From: CAZBUB01 sp964494985
GTDB lineage: Bacteria > Desulfobacterota > Desulfovibrionia > Desulfovibrionales > Desulfothermaceae
Length of the DNA: 64,000 nt
Assembly: GCA_964494985.1 (NCBI GenBank)
Contig: CAZBUB010000003.1
Coordinates: forward strand, 33,311 to 97,310
Direction of reading: 5' to 3'
Shown here: in pieces, positions 1-8,036 of the stretch
How the letters are laid out: every line of letters starts with the position of its first letter
Numbering within the stretch: the first letter of the stretch is position 1
Program-made: the position numbers and the translations under genes
The notes under the pieces: generated by a model
Database searches by the model: none
Told to the model about the DNA's origin: nothing
Seen by the model: only the letters and a program-made list of their open reading frames with translations

Positions 1-758
1 TGGGTATAGGGATGCATGGGGTTTTGAAAGAGCTCCCGGCTTGGGGCATATTCCACTATTTGACCCATGTACATTACCGCCACCTGATCGCTTAAATAGC
101 CCACTAAGTTCAGATCGTGGGAAATAAACAAATAACTGAGCCCCAACTCTCCTTGCAGCTCACTTAGAAGGTTGATGATTTGGGCCTGGATGGAGACATC
201 CAGGGCAGAGACCGGTTCATCGCAGATTATGAGCCGGGGCTCCACGCTCAAGGCCCGAGCAAGATTGATCCGCTGCCGTTGCCCCCCGCTGAATTGATGG
301 GCGTAGCCTTTTTGAGCCCCAGAGGGCAGGCCCACCAGTTGCAAGAGTTCCTTAATGCGCGCGGGGCGTTTTTTCCTCTCCACTCCTGCCACCCTCAAGC
401 CGTCCAGCAAGGTCCTTCCTATGCTCAGTTTCGGGTTCAGGGAACCGTAAGGGTCCTGGAAGACGATCTGCAGGCTTTTGCGCAAGGGCTTGAGTTTGTG
501 CTCTGGCAAGAATGCAATCTCCTGGCCCTGGAAAAGGATACTGCCCTGATCAGGTTCCAGGAGTCTCAGTATGAGCTTGGCCAGGGTGGACTTGCCGCAG
601 CCTGATTCCCCTACCAGCCCCAAGGTTTGGCCCTTAGGGAGGTAGAGGTCCACATTATCCACAGCCTTGATCCAGCCCTTGGTCCCGCGCATGAAGCCGC
701 CCGGGACCGGAAAGTACTTCTTCAGGGCAGTTACCTGCAGGATGTGCTCGGCATTCAT
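1..758 (-). CDS. dppF: Peptide ABC transporter ATP-binding protein, DppF/OppF type (3' end outside window)
   Basis: One of the two ATPases that power import of di/oligopeptides. About 252 codons are visible and the frame is still open at base 1. It starts MNAEHILQVTALKKYF. Walker A GESGCGKS lies near residue 48, the signature reads QFSGGQRQR near 153 (Phe where Leu is usual), and Walker B is LIICDEPVSALDVS near 170. The visible end (PMHPYT) matches the HPYT motif that precedes the C-terminal oligopeptide-transporter domain. The ATG overlaps the dppD stop as ATGA, so translation is probably coupled. The family is clear; substrate (peptides, nickel or other) cannot be told from the ATPase. Confidence 0.93.
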   Translation of the reverse strand, partial: MNAEHILQVTALKKYFPVPGGFMRGTKGWIKAVDNVDLYLPKGQTLGLVGESGCGKSTLAKLILRLLEPDQGSILFQGQEIAFLPEHKLKPLRKSLQIVFQDPYGSLNPKLSIGRTLLDGLRVAGVERKKRPARIKELLQLVGLPSGAQKGYAHQFSGGQRQRINLARALSVEPRLIICDEPVSALDVSIQAQIINLLSELQGELGLSYLFISHDLNLVGYLSDQVAVMYMGQIVEYAPSRELFQNPMHPYT

Positions 759-1783
759 TTTGTTGCGCATGAGCCTTGTAGCTTCGGGGATTCAGTGGCT
801 GCGGTATGGGGCTGATGCAAAACAACAGGACAGCGGCTGAAGTGCTCTGGACCACAGCTTTCCAGCCTAGGCAGATTCTTGCTGCATTTTTTTTGGGCAG
901 CATAGCACCTAGGGTGGAAAGGGCAGCCGCTGGGCCGATGGGCTGGGTCAGGCACCGAGCCGGGTATGGTATAAAGCTTCTGACCTTTCTTCTCGAAACC
1001 AGGCAGTGAGGCTAGAAGGCCCTGGGTATAGGGGTGCCTGGGATCTTGGAAAATGTTTTGTTTCAGGCCTTGCTCCACTATCAAACCAGCATACATGATA
1101 TAGACCCGGTCAGCCACGCTGTGGACCACTCCCAGGTCATGGGTGATATACAGCACGCTCTGGCCTTGCTTTTGGGTCAAGGATTTGAGAAGACTCAAAA
1201 TCTGGGCCTGGACAGTAACATCCAGGGCGGTGGTCGGCTCGTCAGCAATCAGCAGATCAGGTTCGCAGGCCATGGCCATGGCTATGAGCACTCGTTGCCT
1301 TTGGCCTCCACTTAACTGGTGGGGGTAATTGTCCAGTCTGGCTTCTGCGTCCTGGATACCTGCTTTGCGCAGGGCTTGGATGCAGGCTTTGCGCAGCTCC
1401 TGGGGCTGCATCCTGTTGTGAGCCAAAAAGGCCTCAGCCAGCTGCTGGCCAATGCTGAAGACAGGATTGAGGGAAGTCAAGGGATCCTGAAAAACCATGC
1501 CTACCTGGTCGCCTCTCAGGCATTGCAGCTCCTTAAGGGACATTTGTAAGACATCCCTGCCCTGTAGCAAGACCTGGCCCTTAGGGATGCTCCCAGGGGG
1601 GCAGGGCAGGAGTCCCAATATGCTCAGGGCGCTTAAAGTCTTGCCGCATCCTGATTCCCCCACCAGACAGACGGTCTCCCCGGCATGGATTTCCAGGTCC
1701 AGGCCCTGGACAGGCCTAGAGGGGCCTTTTATTCCTGGAAAATGGATATGCAGATCCTTAATTTGCAAAAGAGGCATTGGCAT
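755..1783 (-). CDS. dppD: Peptide ABC transporter ATP-binding protein, DppD/OppD type
   Basis: ATPase subunit of a peptide importer, acting on the cytoplasmic face with DppF. It has 342 residues, usual for the family. Walker A GESGCGKT is at 42-49, the Q-loop VFQDPLTSLNP near 97-107, the signature LSGGQRQR at 157-164, and Walker B DLLIADEPTTALDV near 176-189. The C-terminal oligopeptide-transporter domain has PSGCPFHPRC and further cysteines, which bind an iron-sulfur cluster in some DppD proteins (family knowledge). It lies 55 bases after dppC and overlaps dppF by four bases. Confidence 0.95.
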   Translation of the reverse strand: MPMPLLQIKDLHIHFPGIKGPSRPVQGLDLEIHAGETVCLVGESGCGKTLSALSILGLLPCPPGSIPKGQVLLQGRDVLQMSLKELQCLRGDQVGMVFQDPLTSLNPVFSIGQQLAEAFLAHNRMQPQELRKACIQALRKAGIQDAEARLDNYPHQLSGGQRQRVLIAMAMACEPDLLIADEPTTALDVTVQAQILSLLKSLTQKQGQSVLYITHDLGVVHSVADRVYIMYAGLIVEQGLKQNIFQDPRHPYTQGLLASLPGFEKKGQKLYTIPGSVPDPAHRPSGCPFHPRCYAAQKKCSKNLPRLESCGPEHFSRCPVVLHQPHTAATESPKLQGSCATK

Positions 1784-1838
1784 AGGCTTCCCACTTTTGC
1801 TGCTTCCTGTTTGAGCTGGCCTGGGGCTTATTCATTCT

Positions 1839-2972
1839 CTATTCCTGCAGCTTGGGATTTAACGCATCACGCAGTCCCTCTCCAAAAAGGTTGAAGGCCA
1901 AGACAATGATCAGGATACTGATGCCTGGAATCAGGGTCAGCCAGGGTGCATCGAATATGAATCGTTTGCCCTCTGAGAGGATATTGCCCCAGGTAGCCTG
2001 GGGCGGGGGAACTCCAAAGCCCAAGAAGCTTAGCCCGGCCTCGGTCAGAATGGCTGTGGCTATACCGATAGTCGCGGAGACAAAGACCGGAGCCAGGGCG
2101 TTGGGCAGCATATGCTGCAGGATGATCCGGGCGTTGCTCACCCCTAAGGCCCGGGCGGCCAGGACAAAATCTTGCTCACGTAAGGAGAGGAATTCTGCGC
2201 GCACAAAGCGGGCGGTCCCCATCCAGCTGGTCAGGCCGATAACTATCATAATGTTATAGATGCTGGCAGGTAACAAGGCGATGACAGTCAATATGAGAAA
2301 GAAGCTGGGAAAGCAGAGCATGATGTCCACAAAGCGCATGATGAGGGTATCCACTGCTATTCCTTGCTGTCGCAGGGTGGAATAGTCCAATTTGCCTTTT
2401 TTCCAAGTCAGAGTAAGCCAGAGCAAAGCCAGGATCAGCAAGGAAATCCCTGCCATGGGGCGGGAGAGCAGTAAAGCCAGGCCAGCTGCCAGGAATAGGC
2501 CTCCTTGGAGCATGGCCTGAAGATGGAAGAGCGCGTTGCCGAAGTATCCGGCAATACCTCCAAGGCAGATGCCCACTACCACTGAGATGCCTACGGCCAC
2601 AAAGCCCACAGTGAGGGAAACCCAGGCCCCTTGCAGCATGCGGGCCAAAACATCCCGGCCCAGCTCATCGGTGCCCAGAATATAGATGCCTAGAGCAGGC
2701 GAATGCGTATGTTGCAGGTTTTCATCTGCAGGATAGGATAGTGGAGGCAAGAGTTTATCCTGGAGCCTTACCTGGGCCGGATCCAGGACTGGATCCGGCC
2801 CAGAGGTCAAGATCAGGCCCAGCAGGGCTAAGACAAAAAAAAGCAAAAAGACGATCAGTCCAGTCAAAGCCAGCCGGTTTCTTTTAAAGGTGCGCCAGAA
2901 GTCTGCCAGTAAGGAGTTCTGGTCTGCAGCAGGGATGTCTTGCAGATGGCTCGTGTCTTTGCTCATTGCCAT
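1839..2972 (-). CDS. dppC: Peptide ABC transporter permease, DppC/OppC type, with internal insertion
   Basis: Inner-membrane permease half of the peptide importer. An OppC-type N-terminal helix lies near residues 37-57, and the GTDELGRDVLARML motif starts near 100. The binding-protein-dependent permease domain has the EAA loop around 256-287 (LAARALGVSNARII). At 377 residues it is about 60-70 longer than typical DppC. The extra part is near 146-206, inside what is usually a continuous stretch from AGYFG to VDTLIMRFVDI, and it carries two additional hydrophobic segments. It overlaps the upstream methyltransferase gene by 10 bases. No DppB partner permease or binding protein is next to it inside the window. 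Confidence 0.93.
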   Translation of the reverse strand: MAMSKDTSHLQDIPAADQNSLLADFWRTFKRNRLALTGLIVFLLFFVLALLGLILTSGPDPVLDPAQVRLQDKLLPPLSYPADENLQHTHSPALGIYILGTDELGRDVLARMLQGAWVSLTVGFVAVGISVVVGICLGGIAGYFGNALFHLQAMLQGGLFLAAGLALLLSRPMAGISLLILALLWLTLTWKKGKLDYSTLRQQGIAVDTLIMRFVDIMLCFPSFFLILTVIALLPASIYNIMIVIGLTSWMGTARFVRAEFLSLREQDFVLAARALGVSNARIILQHMLPNALAPVFVSATIGIATAILTEAGLSFLGFGVPPPQATWGNILSEGKRFIFDAPWLTLIPGISILIIVLAFNLFGEGLRDALNPKLQE

Positions 2973-3622
2973 GCCAGAGCGGCCTCGGTGCGGGTTATTT
3001 GCCAGATATGGATCTGCATCTTGACCTGGCCATGATAGGGTACGTCTTCCTGTTTTATGTGCTCACAGCTCCAGCCAGAGGTCTGCAGCAGATCCCAAAA
3101 GGGCAAGGCCACCTCTCTATCGGGGCTGCTCAGCCAGATTTGGCCTCCAGGGGCTAGGGCCTGTGAGAATAGGCTTAGAAGGGGGAGAAAGAATCTGCTT
3201 TCATAGATGATATCTGCGCCCCAGATATAGGAAAAGCTGTGCGGCTTGAATGCTGTCTGTCTCCAGTCCATGAGTATCCAGTGAGCAGGACTGTTGTTCA
3301 GCTTGGCGTTTTTTTGGGCGTAGTAAAGCGCCTGGGGCTCATAATCCAGGCCGAGGACTCTAGCCCCACAGTCTGCTGCTGCCAGACTGGTCAAGCCCAG
3401 GCCACAACCTAGATCCAGACAGATTTTGCCTTGAAGCCATTGCCTTTGCTTTAAAAGCCATTTGGCCAGCAAGATGGCCGCAGGCCAGATCTCCAGCCAA
3501 TAAGGGATCCGTTCATCATGGTCCAGGTCCTGATCTTGCATATGCTCCCATATGCTCTCCAAATCCTGGGGGCGGCAAAACATATATTCCCGACCCGCGA
3601 TGTTCAACTCAAAGTGTTCCAT
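2963..3622 (-). CDS. Class I SAM-dependent methyltransferase (Methyltransf_16-like)
   Basis: A 219-residue cytoplasmic methyltransferase. The SAM-binding motif I is CLDLGCGLGLTSLAAAD near residues 89-105, followed by the acidic motif II (LGLDYEP). The preceding PYWLEIWPAA resembles protein-lysine methyltransferases such as those acting on electron-transfer flavoprotein beta or calmodulin. This suggests a protein substrate, but the target is unknown. Its stop codon lies inside the start of dppC, so it is probably the first gene of that transcript, an unusual neighbour for a peptide transporter. Rossmann-fold assignment is firm; substrate is not. Confidence 0.85.
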   Translation of the reverse strand: MEHFELNIAGREYMFCRPQDLESIWEHMQDQDLDHDERIPYWLEIWPAAILLAKWLLKQRQWLQGKICLDLGCGLGLTSLAAADCGARVLGLDYEPQALYYAQKNAKLNNSPAHWILMDWRQTAFKPHSFSYIWGADIIYESRFFLPLLSLFSQALAPGGQIWLSSPDREVALPFWDLLQTSGWSCEHIKQEDVPYHGQVKMQIHIWQITRTEAALAWQ

Positions 3623-3736
3623 GCAAATAGAGCCTGGATGATTTGTTCTTGTTGATCAGTCCCCCAGCCCAGGAAGCTGAAAGCAGCCTAGCCTAAACCC
3701 CTTATCTCTGCAAGGATTAAAGAACTTTCCCTAGGC

Positions 3737-3765
3737 TTGACATAATCTAGAACTAAAGATATAAG
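3737..3765 (+). promoter_or_regulatory. Sigma-70-type promoter upstream of the TetR gene
   Basis: TTGACA (3737-3742), a 17-base spacer, then TATAAG (3760-3765). Predicted start near 3772 gives a leader of about 68 bases to the ATG at 3840. Seen by eye only. Confidence 0.5.
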
Positions 3766-3780
3766 TGTACGTCCAGTAGG

Positions 3781-3793
3781 TAAACATTGTTTA
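3781..3793. promoter_or_regulatory. Candidate operator palindrome in front of the TetR gene
   Basis: TAAACA-T-TGTTTA is a perfect 13-base palindrome 15 bases downstream of the predicted -10 element. TetR regulators often bind such sites in their own leader. AT-rich palindromes arise by chance, so this is only a candidate. Confidence 0.25.
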
Positions 3794-3839
3794 TATTCCA
3801 AGATTTTGTTTTCAGGCAGTCTTTTCAGGGAAGGAAGAT

Positions 3840-4532
3840 ATGGGCCGGAGTAAAAAGAATCTAGGACAAAGATTTAACTTTCTGCAGGATGTTATGTATA
3901 GCAAAGAGTATACCGAAATGCACGAAACAGCCCAAGAGGTTTTGAATGAAGCCCATGAGCTGTTTTACGAGAAAGGCTATGAAAGGGCCTCCATGCGAGA
4001 GATAGCAGAACGGGTGGGCATCAGCAAGGCAGCCATGTATCACCATTTTGCCAATAAAGAAGAGATTTTGTACAAAATCTGTTTGCAGGCCGGAGAGATG
4101 ATCAATGAGAATATGAACAGGGCAATATCCCGTAACAGGCGAACAGAAATGCCCCTAAAAGAACAGTTGACCAATATCCTGTTCAAGTATACATTCAGCT
4201 ATATCAAAAACAAGAATTTTAACAAGATTTTGCTCTATGATATCGAATCATTGCCTTTTGATAAAAAACGCAGAATATTGGATATGGAAAAGGCCAATGT
4301 GCATCAGCTAAAAACCTATCTGCAAGAGCAGATGGATGCAGGGAGACTCAAACCCTGTAATCTGACAGTGCTCACATTCTGTCTGTTTGGCGCAGTACAT
4401 TGGTTGTATTTCTGGTATAAGGATGATAAAGCCCTTACTCTACGAGATGTGGTGCATCAAATAGTGGATATTCATCTTCAGGGTGTGCTTGCCCCAGAGG
4501 GGCAGCTTGAGCCAGATAAACAGGGCAGATAG
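3840..4532 (+). CDS. TetR/AcrR family transcriptional regulator
   Basis: A 230-residue one-component repressor. The helix-turn-helix is near residues 50-80 (ASMREIAERVGISKAAMYHHF), and the rest is a helical ligand/dimer domain. The ATG at 3840 follows GGAAGGAAG at good spacing; another Met lies 18 residues in, so the N-terminus could be shorter. The gene is divergent from the dpp run. The next gene downstream is a CoA-transferase, and some relatives of this type regulate acyl-CoA metabolism, so a CoA-ester effector is a reasonable guess. It is not closely related to the TetR proteins at 18507, 35495 or 49082. Confidence 0.9.
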   Translation: MGRSKKNLGQRFNFLQDVMYSKEYTEMHETAQEVLNEAHELFYEKGYERASMREIAERVGISKAAMYHHFANKEEILYKICLQAGEMINENMNRAISRNRRTEMPLKEQLTNILFKYTFSYIKNKNFNKILLYDIESLPFDKKRRILDMEKANVHQLKTYLQEQMDAGRLKPCNLTVLTFCLFGAVHWLYFWYKDDKALTLRDVVHQIVDIHLQGVLAPEGQLEPDKQGR

Positions 4533-4712
4533 CAGAGACTTATACATTTCTGCTTAGTTAAACGGGCGATCAGTAATGTTTGAGGCTGCTCACTTCTAGC
4601 AGGTGGAGTGACTGATTTGTGGGGCAGCCCCTCAACCTTCAAGGGCCCTTCAAGGGCCTGTTGCTGTTGAGAAGGGTCTTGCAAAAGGCAGGAAAAGGAG
4701 TCCCAATTTCCA

Positions 4713-5864
4713 ATGCCTGGCCAAGGCGTGCTGCGAAATGTCACTGTTCTGGATCTCTCCAGGCTCTTGCCCGGGCCTTACTGCTCCATGCTTCTGGCTG
4801 ACCACGGTGCCAGGGTAATAGCAGTGGAGGCTGCAAGGCCTGGAGATTTTTTTGTGTCCCAGGTCTATCGCAATAAAGAGCACATCTGTTTGGATCTGAA
4901 ATCCAAGCCCGGATATGATGTTTTCATGCAGCTGGCAGCCCGGGCTGATGTTATCCTGGAGGGATTTAGGCCCAACGTGGCCAGTAAGCTGGGGGTGGAT
5001 TATGAATCAGTGCGCCACGTCAATCCAAGGCTGATATATTGCTCTTTGAGCGGTTTTGGTCAATGGGGACCTGAGAGTAAAAAGGCAGGACATGATGTGA
5101 ATTACTTGGCTGCTTCAGGCGTACTTGAGCTTTTGGGGGAGGCCAATAGGCCACCCAGCATTCCAGGTGTCCAATTTGCTGATCTGGCCGGGGGACTGAA
5201 TGCCGCCCTGGGGATCCTTTTGGCCTTGCTGGAAAAGGAGCGCACTGGCCTGGGACAGTATATTGATGTCTCCATTGCTGACTGCAGCCTGGCCATGTTG
5301 CCTTTAGTGCAGCATCTGCAGGAGAGAACAGAACAGAAGCTGCGAAGGGGGGACAATATGCTCTCCCATAGATATGCTTGTTATAATATTTATGAGACGG
5401 CTGACCAGCGTTATTTGGCCCTGGGTGCATTGGAAGGCAAGTTCTGGGAGGGATTGTGCAGGCATTTGGGTCTGCAGGAGTATATTCCCTTGCAATATGA
5501 TGAAGGGCGCAGACTGGAGATTATCCAGACCCTGCGCAGGCTGTTCAAACAAAAGGATCTTGCCCAGTGGGAACATGAGCTGGCGGGGCTCGATATTTGT
5601 TTGACCCCGGTGCGCACCCTGCAGGAGGCCAAGCAGGATTCCCACTTCCTGGAGCGGGGCATGGTCCTGGAGGCCCATGCCCAGAAAGGCAGCAATACAC
5701 TGGGGATACCCATCAAACTAGAGGGCACTCCAGGGAGCCTGCGCAGGAGCCCTCCTGGCTTTGGCCAGGACTCGCGGGCCTTGTTGCAGGAGTTGGGCTA
5801 TACAGCAAAGCAGATAGAAGATCTTATCCAGCAGGGCGCCTGCGGCCACAGCAGCACGGAATGA
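4713..5864 (+). CDS. CaiB/BaiF family (class III) CoA-transferase
   Basis: A 383-residue cytoplasmic enzyme that moves CoA between carboxylic acids. It starts with the family opening VTVLDLSRLLPGPYCSMLLAD. It then shows VYRNKEHICLDLKS, FRPNVASKLGVDYE and the LSGFGQWGP segment. The putative catalytic Asp is in QFADLAGG near residue 154, and a GQYIDVSIAD motif follows. AAAGGAG upstream supports the start. It lies 16 bases before rsmA and may be cotranscribed. Members act on formyl-, carnitine-, succinyl- or alpha-methylacyl-CoA (racemases are in the same fold); the substrate here cannot be told. Confidence 0.93.
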   Translation: MPGQGVLRNVTVLDLSRLLPGPYCSMLLADHGARVIAVEAARPGDFFVSQVYRNKEHICLDLKSKPGYDVFMQLAARADVILEGFRPNVASKLGVDYESVRHVNPRLIYCSLSGFGQWGPESKKAGHDVNYLAASGVLELLGEANRPPSIPGVQFADLAGGLNAALGILLALLEKERTGLGQYIDVSIADCSLAMLPLVQHLQERTEQKLRRGDNMLSHRYACYNIYETADQRYLALGALEGKFWEGLCRHLGLQEYIPLQYDEGRRLEIIQTLRRLFKQKDLAQWEHELAGLDICLTPVRTLQEAKQDSHFLERGMVLEAHAQKGSNTLGIPIKLEGTPGSLRRSPPGFGQDSRALLQELGYTAKQIEDLIQQGACGHSSTE

Positions 5865-5880
5865 AGGAAATTTTGCAGCA

Positions 5881-6720
5881 ATGCTAAGCTGGGAACAGGC
5901 CCAGCCCGCCAAAAAGGCTCTGGGTCAGAACTTCCTGCTAGACCCCAATCTGGCCAGGAAAATAGTCTCTTGTCTGCAGGCCCAGGCAGAGGACAAGATT
6001 CTGGAGATTGGTCCTGGCCATGGGGCCTTGACCAGGCACTTGGTGCAGTTGCCTGCTCAAGTGCTGGCTGTAGAGAAGGATTTAAGTCTGGCCAAAGGGT
6101 TGAAAGGGCGATGGCCAGAGCTCCAGATCTTGGTGGCTGATGCTTTGAGCCTGGACTGGGAGCGCCTGCATAGGGCCAAAGTGAACAGGCTGATAGGTAA
6201 TCTGCCCTATAATGTGGCTTCTGCATTGATCTGGGATCTGGTGCGTCATTTTCCTTTGGCCCATAAAATGGTCTTTACCGTGCAAAAGGAGGTGGCTCAG
6301 CGTTTAAGCGCTCCTGCTGGCAATCGTATTTATGGTGGCCTGGCAGTATGGGTGCGCAATTTTGCCCGGGTCAAATACGAGTTCACCTTGGGTCCCCAGG
6401 TTTTCAGACCCAGGCCCAAGGTCTATTCCGCTGTGATTTCCCTGCAGCCTTATGCCTCAGATATAGATATTCCTACCGCCTCAACCCTCGCCTGGCTGAT
6501 TAAGATGTGCTTCCAGCAACGCCGCAAGCAGCTAAAAAATGTATTGAAGCAAGTGGGGATATCTGCTATGCAACAAATGCTGCAGGAGTTAGGGTTGGAT
6601 CCTACCTGCAGGCCCGAAGATCTGACTCCAGAACAATTTTTGCGCCTGGCCAAGTTTTTGCATGAGGAAAATCCCCATAGTTCCAGGACAAATTATAGAT
6701 TTGGCCCTAATCAGTCTTGA
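5881..6720 (+). CDS. rsmA: 16S rRNA (adenine1518-N6/adenine1519-N6)-dimethyltransferase
   Basis: RsmA/KsgA dimethylates two adjacent adenines in helix 45 of 16S rRNA late in 30S assembly. The 279 residues match the family length. KKALGQNFLLD near residue 12 is the classical N-terminus. The SAM motif is ILEIGPGHGALTRHL near 40-55, the catalytic motif IV is NLPYN near 107, and the C-terminal domain has FRPRPKVYSAVI and QQRRKQLKN. A possible AAGGA site precedes the ATG. A hairpin ends the unit at 6730. Confidence 0.95.
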   Translation: MLSWEQAQPAKKALGQNFLLDPNLARKIVSCLQAQAEDKILEIGPGHGALTRHLVQLPAQVLAVEKDLSLAKGLKGRWPELQILVADALSLDWERLHRAKVNRLIGNLPYNVASALIWDLVRHFPLAHKMVFTVQKEVAQRLSAPAGNRIYGGLAVWVRNFARVKYEFTLGPQVFRPRPKVYSAVISLQPYASDIDIPTASTLAWLIKMCFQQRRKQLKNVLKQVGISAMQQMLQELGLDPTCRPEDLTPEQFLRLAKFLHEENPHSSRTNYRFGPNQS

Positions 6721-6729
6721 CACGGCTCT

Positions 6730-6760
6730 AGGTTTAAGTTTAGGGCTAAACCTATATTTT
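6730..6760 (+). terminator. Probable intrinsic terminator after rsmA
   Basis: AGGTTTA (6730-6736) pairs with TAAACCT (6747-6753) and is followed by ATATTTT. The stem is short (7 bp) and AT-rich, so strength is uncertain. Confidence 0.45.
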
Positions 6761-6957
6761 GGCCCGCTCGACTTCCGCCTCTTGCACTTTTTGGGGCGAG
6801 AAGGCAAAAAGTAATAGTTAAGTTGGATGCCTCTAGGTCTTGAGTCGAAAGTTTTGTAAGCTAGATCAGCAAGCATTGCCCTGGTGAGCTTAAGGACTAT
6901 CAGGCTTGGAGGCGTTCTCATGGCCTTGATCTTAATAATCAGCAAAGGAGGAAAGTG

Positions 6958-7230
6958 ATGACAAAAGCAGATCTGGTAGCCAAAATCGCGGAAAAGTCCG
7001 AACTGACCAAGGCGGATGCAGAGCGTGCCCTAAATGCCTGCCTGGCTTCCATTGAAGACATTTTGGTCAATGAGGGCAAACTGACCTTGACCGGCTTTGG
7101 TACCTTTTCCGTGGAAGAACGCAAGGAGCGCAAGGGCCGTAACCCTCAGACAGGCTCGGAGATCACTATCCCTGCAGCCAAGGTGGTCAAATTTCGCCCA
7201 GGCAAGCTGCTCAAGGAATCAGTGAAGTAG
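6958..7230 (+). CDS. HU-family DNA-binding protein
   Basis: A 90-residue histone-like protein that bends and compacts DNA as a dimer. It has the full HU/IHF pattern: MTKADLVAKIAEKS at the start, LTGFGTFSVEERKERKGRNP in the beta-arm, the RNPQTG tip, and AAKVVKFRPGK at the end. AAAGGAGG at 6944-6951 sits six bases before the ATG at 6958. An in-frame GTG at 6955 is too close to it. A short one-helix gene follows 16 bases downstream. Confidence 0.95.
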   Translation: MTKADLVAKIAEKSELTKADAERALNACLASIEDILVNEGKLTLTGFGTFSVEERKERKGRNPQTGSEITIPAAKVVKFRPGKLLKESVK

Positions 7231-7246
7231 ACGAATAGGAGGCATC

Positions 7247-7429
7247 ATGTTTCCCCATGAGACCCTACGCAGTTTGCTCCCCTGGGATATCCCCTGGTGG
7301 CTGCCAGACCATGCGGTTTTTTTCGGGGTATTGTACGCTGTGCTGGCTACCTTGGGCTTGGGTCTGGGTTTGGTAGTTCTCAGATCCCTGGCGCAAACCT
7401 TACAGGAAGACGACAAGCAAAGCGGGTGA
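7247..7429 (+). CDS. Small single-helix membrane protein, function unknown
   Basis: 60 residues, preceded by a good AGGAGG ribosome site. A hydrophobic stretch from about residue 20 to 47 (VFFGVLYAVLATLGLGLGLVV) would span the membrane, and the charged tail ends QEDDKQSG. I do not recognise the family. The strong start, sensible composition and position 16 bases after the HU gene support a real, cotranscribed gene. Confidence 0.7.
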   Translation: MFPHETLRSLLPWDIPWWLPDHAVFFGVLYAVLATLGLGLGLVVLRSLAQTLQEDDKQSG

Positions 7430-7483
7430 TTGCTTTTGGCTGGGTCCACTTTTGTATTAGCCGAAACAGCAGCCTAATCTACC

Positions 7484-7513
7484 TTGACAGAGCTCATTCC
7501 TGGCCTTTGTATA
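7484..7513 (+). promoter_or_regulatory. Possible promoter in the HU-rpsU intergenic region
   Basis: TTGACA (7484-7489) with TTGTAT (7507-7512, 17-base spacer) or TGTATA (18). A transcript would begin near 7520 and reach two hairpins at 7530-7562 and 7574-7610 without passing through any gene. Confidence 0.35.
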
Positions 7514-7573
7514 CGTTTTCAATCTTTTTGCCTGGATACTTAGGCCCAGGAATGCCTTTTTAAAATTTTAATG

Positions 7574-7610
7574 GGGCCTGCAGCTTTGAAATTGCAGGCC
7601 CAATTTTATG
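7574..7610 (+). terminator. Intrinsic terminator between the HU operon and rpsU
   Basis: GGGCCTGCA (7574-7582) pairs perfectly with TGCAGGCCC (7593-7601) across a 10-base loop, followed by AATTTTAT. A weaker hairpin (CCTGG/CCAGG, about 7531-7550) with a downstream T-run lies just before, so termination may be in tandem. Confidence 0.7.
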
Positions 7611-7611
7611 C

Positions 7612-7640
7612 TTGCCTGTTCAGACTTTACAGGCTATAAT
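7612..7640 (+). promoter_or_regulatory. Sigma-70 promoter for the rpsU-mutS2-dnaG-rpoD operon
   Basis: TTGCCT (7612-7617), a 17-base spacer and a consensus TATAAT (7635-7640). It lies directly after the upstream terminator and leaves a leader of nearly 190 bases before rpsU. Confidence 0.6.
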
Positions 7641-7707
7641 GATTGATTATTTTTATACATGCCATGCAGGCATTGACACCGCCCATGGTCTTCATGGACA
7701 GCACACA

Positions 7708-7793
7708 GCATGGAAAATGTGTGCTTTCAGTTATCGGTGAGCAGGTTGGGATCAATCGCTGCAGAGCCGGTGACTGATAACTGTTTTCCATGC
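7708..7793 (+). repeat. Long imperfect palindrome in the rpsU leader
   Basis: GCATGGAAAA (7708-7717) and CAGTTATC (7728-7735) pair in order with GATAACTG (7776-7783) and TTTTCCATGC (7784-7793). The left side carries a 10-base bulge. In RNA this would form an 18-bp stem about 40 bases before the rpsU start. The CAGTTATC block resembles the 7-base units of the dispersed repeat family seen elsewhere in the window. Confidence 0.5.
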
Positions 7794-7835
7794 AAAATAC
7801 TTGAAGCATATCTGAAGAGAAGGAGGTGAGGAATA

Positions 7836-8036
7836 GTGCCGGGAATCGTTTTGGGAGATCATGACAACTTTGATATCGCCCTGCGAAAATTCAAAAAGCA
7901 ATGTGAAAAAGCAGGCATTTTGTCAGAGCTAAAAAAAAGGCAGCATTATGAAAAGCCTAGTGTGCAGCGTAAGAAAAAAGAGGCTGCTGCTAAGAAAAGA
8001 CTGATGAAGAAGATGCGCAAGTCACGCTACAGCTAA
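7836..8036 (+). CDS. rpsU: Small ribosomal subunit protein bS21
   Basis: 66 residues, highly basic, with the S21 pattern (DNFDIALRKFKKQCEKAGIL, then KKRQHYEKPS and a lysine-rich tail ending KKMRKSRYS). It binds 16S rRNA near the anti-Shine-Dalgarno region and affects initiation. The start is GTG at 7836, with a strong AAGGAGGTGAGG just upstream. It is the first gene of a macromolecular-synthesis operon that continues to rpoD, with 404 bases before mutS2. Confidence 0.97.
   Translation: MPGIVLGDHDNFDIALRKFKKQCEKAGILSELKKRQHYEKPSVQRKKKEAAAKKRLMKKMRKSRYS

Noticed and set aside
4640..4660. Palindrome AAGGGCCCTT and repeated CTTCAAGGGCC before the CoA-transferase gene
   Set aside because: Stem is only five to seven bases, has no T-run and no known factor; too little to call a site.
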